From the NCBI GenBank assembly GCA_023411225.1, contig JAEYPA010000068.1, positions 1 to 5,186 on the forward strand: DNA of 5,186 nucleotides, written 5' to 3'. How positions within the stretch are numbered: position 1 is the first letter of the stretch; each line of letters begins with the position of its first letter. Positions 4,990 to 5,186 of this stretch are shown in pieces. The notes under the pieces were generated by a model. That model was not told the origin of the DNA and made no database searches. It worked only from the letters and a program-made list of their open reading frames with translations. The position numbers were made by a program, and so were the translations under genes. This DNA comes from Bacillota bacterium. GTDB taxonomy: Bacteria > Bacillota > Clostridia > Lachnospirales > Lachnospiraceae.

Positions 4990-5186
4990 CTCTGAGTAAC
5001 ACAGATGATCGCGCCTATTAGTACCGAAAGGTCTTAGGTGAGGAAAGTCCGAGCTTCAAAGGGCAGAGTGCCAGATAACGTCTGGTGGAGGCGACTCCAA
5101 GGCTAGTGCAACAGAAATATACCGCCAAGCAATTGGTAAGGGTGGAATGGTGGTGTAAGAGACCACCGCCTGTTTGGTAACAAACA
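4990..5186 (+). ncRNA. rnpB: RNase P RNA (type A), 5' half
   Basis: Catalytic RNA of RNase P, which matures the 5' ends of tRNAs. The window holds the 5' part only; the 3' strands of P1, P2 and P4 lie beyond the right edge. Seen in order: a P2-like strand CAGATGATCGC (5002-5012); P3 (5014-5038) capped by a GAAA loop; the universal P4 block GAGGAAAGTCC (5040-5050); P8 CCAGATAACGTCTGG (5071-5085); P9 GGAGGCGACTCC (5087-5098); AGTGCAACAGAAA (5105-5117) and ACCGCC (5121-5126); a very short P12 with GCAA loop (5125-5136); GGTAAGGGTGGAA (5135-5147); P13 (5149-5167); and P14 TGTTTG-GTAA-CAAACA (5171-5186). The order and sequence match type A (E. coli-like), not the B. subtilis type B. The 5' end is uncertain by a few bases and set from the promoter. 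Confidence 0.95.

Overview
The window looks like chromosomal DNA of a low-GC Gram-positive anaerobe, most likely a clostridium of the Lachnospiraceae or close relatives. This is inferred from the AT-rich intergenic DNA, strong AGGAGG-type ribosome binding sites, clostridial-looking protein sequences and a type A RNase P RNA. I see no mobile element, CRISPR array, tRNA or phage gene.

Layout, left to right. All protein genes lie on the minus strand, so transcription runs right to left. Positions 1-1026 hold the promoter-proximal end of a purine biosynthesis operon: a sigma-A-like promoter with a perfect A/T palindrome in its spacer, then purE (AIR carboxylase catalytic subunit), then the first 123 codons of purM (AIR synthetase), which leaves the window. 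Positions 1105-3875 hold a likely two-gene unit: an HD-domain phosphohydrolase of the YfbR/HDDC2 type, followed 19 bases later by a 690-residue M29-type metallo-aminopeptidase with a large N-terminal extension. Positions 3872-4710 hold a gene of unknown function (246 aa) with its own promoter candidate and a clear intrinsic terminator. The terminator's T-tract overlaps the -35 region of the HD gene's promoter candidate. Positions 4661-4988 are AT-rich intergenic DNA with several perfect inverted repeats and no gene. On the plus strand, from about 4990 to the window end, is the 5' half of rnpB.

How the genes work together: PurM makes AIR and PurE works on its carboxylated form, so these two are consecutive in de novo IMP synthesis. 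The HD protein probably acts on a nucleotide monophosphate and the M29 enzyme on peptides. No direct link between those two is visible beyond their shared transcription unit.

I found no clear new defence or mobile system. The most unusual signals are at the RNA level. The HD gene has a strong Shine-Dalgarno sequence 31 bases from its only plausible start codon, with a hairpin in between that would shorten the distance to about 10 bases. The preceding terminator loop is complementary to that same Shine-Dalgarno sequence. A set of mutually exclusive hairpins lies just before rnpB. Several predicted start sites were corrected from ribosome-binding-site evidence (purE, the HD gene and the unknown gene).
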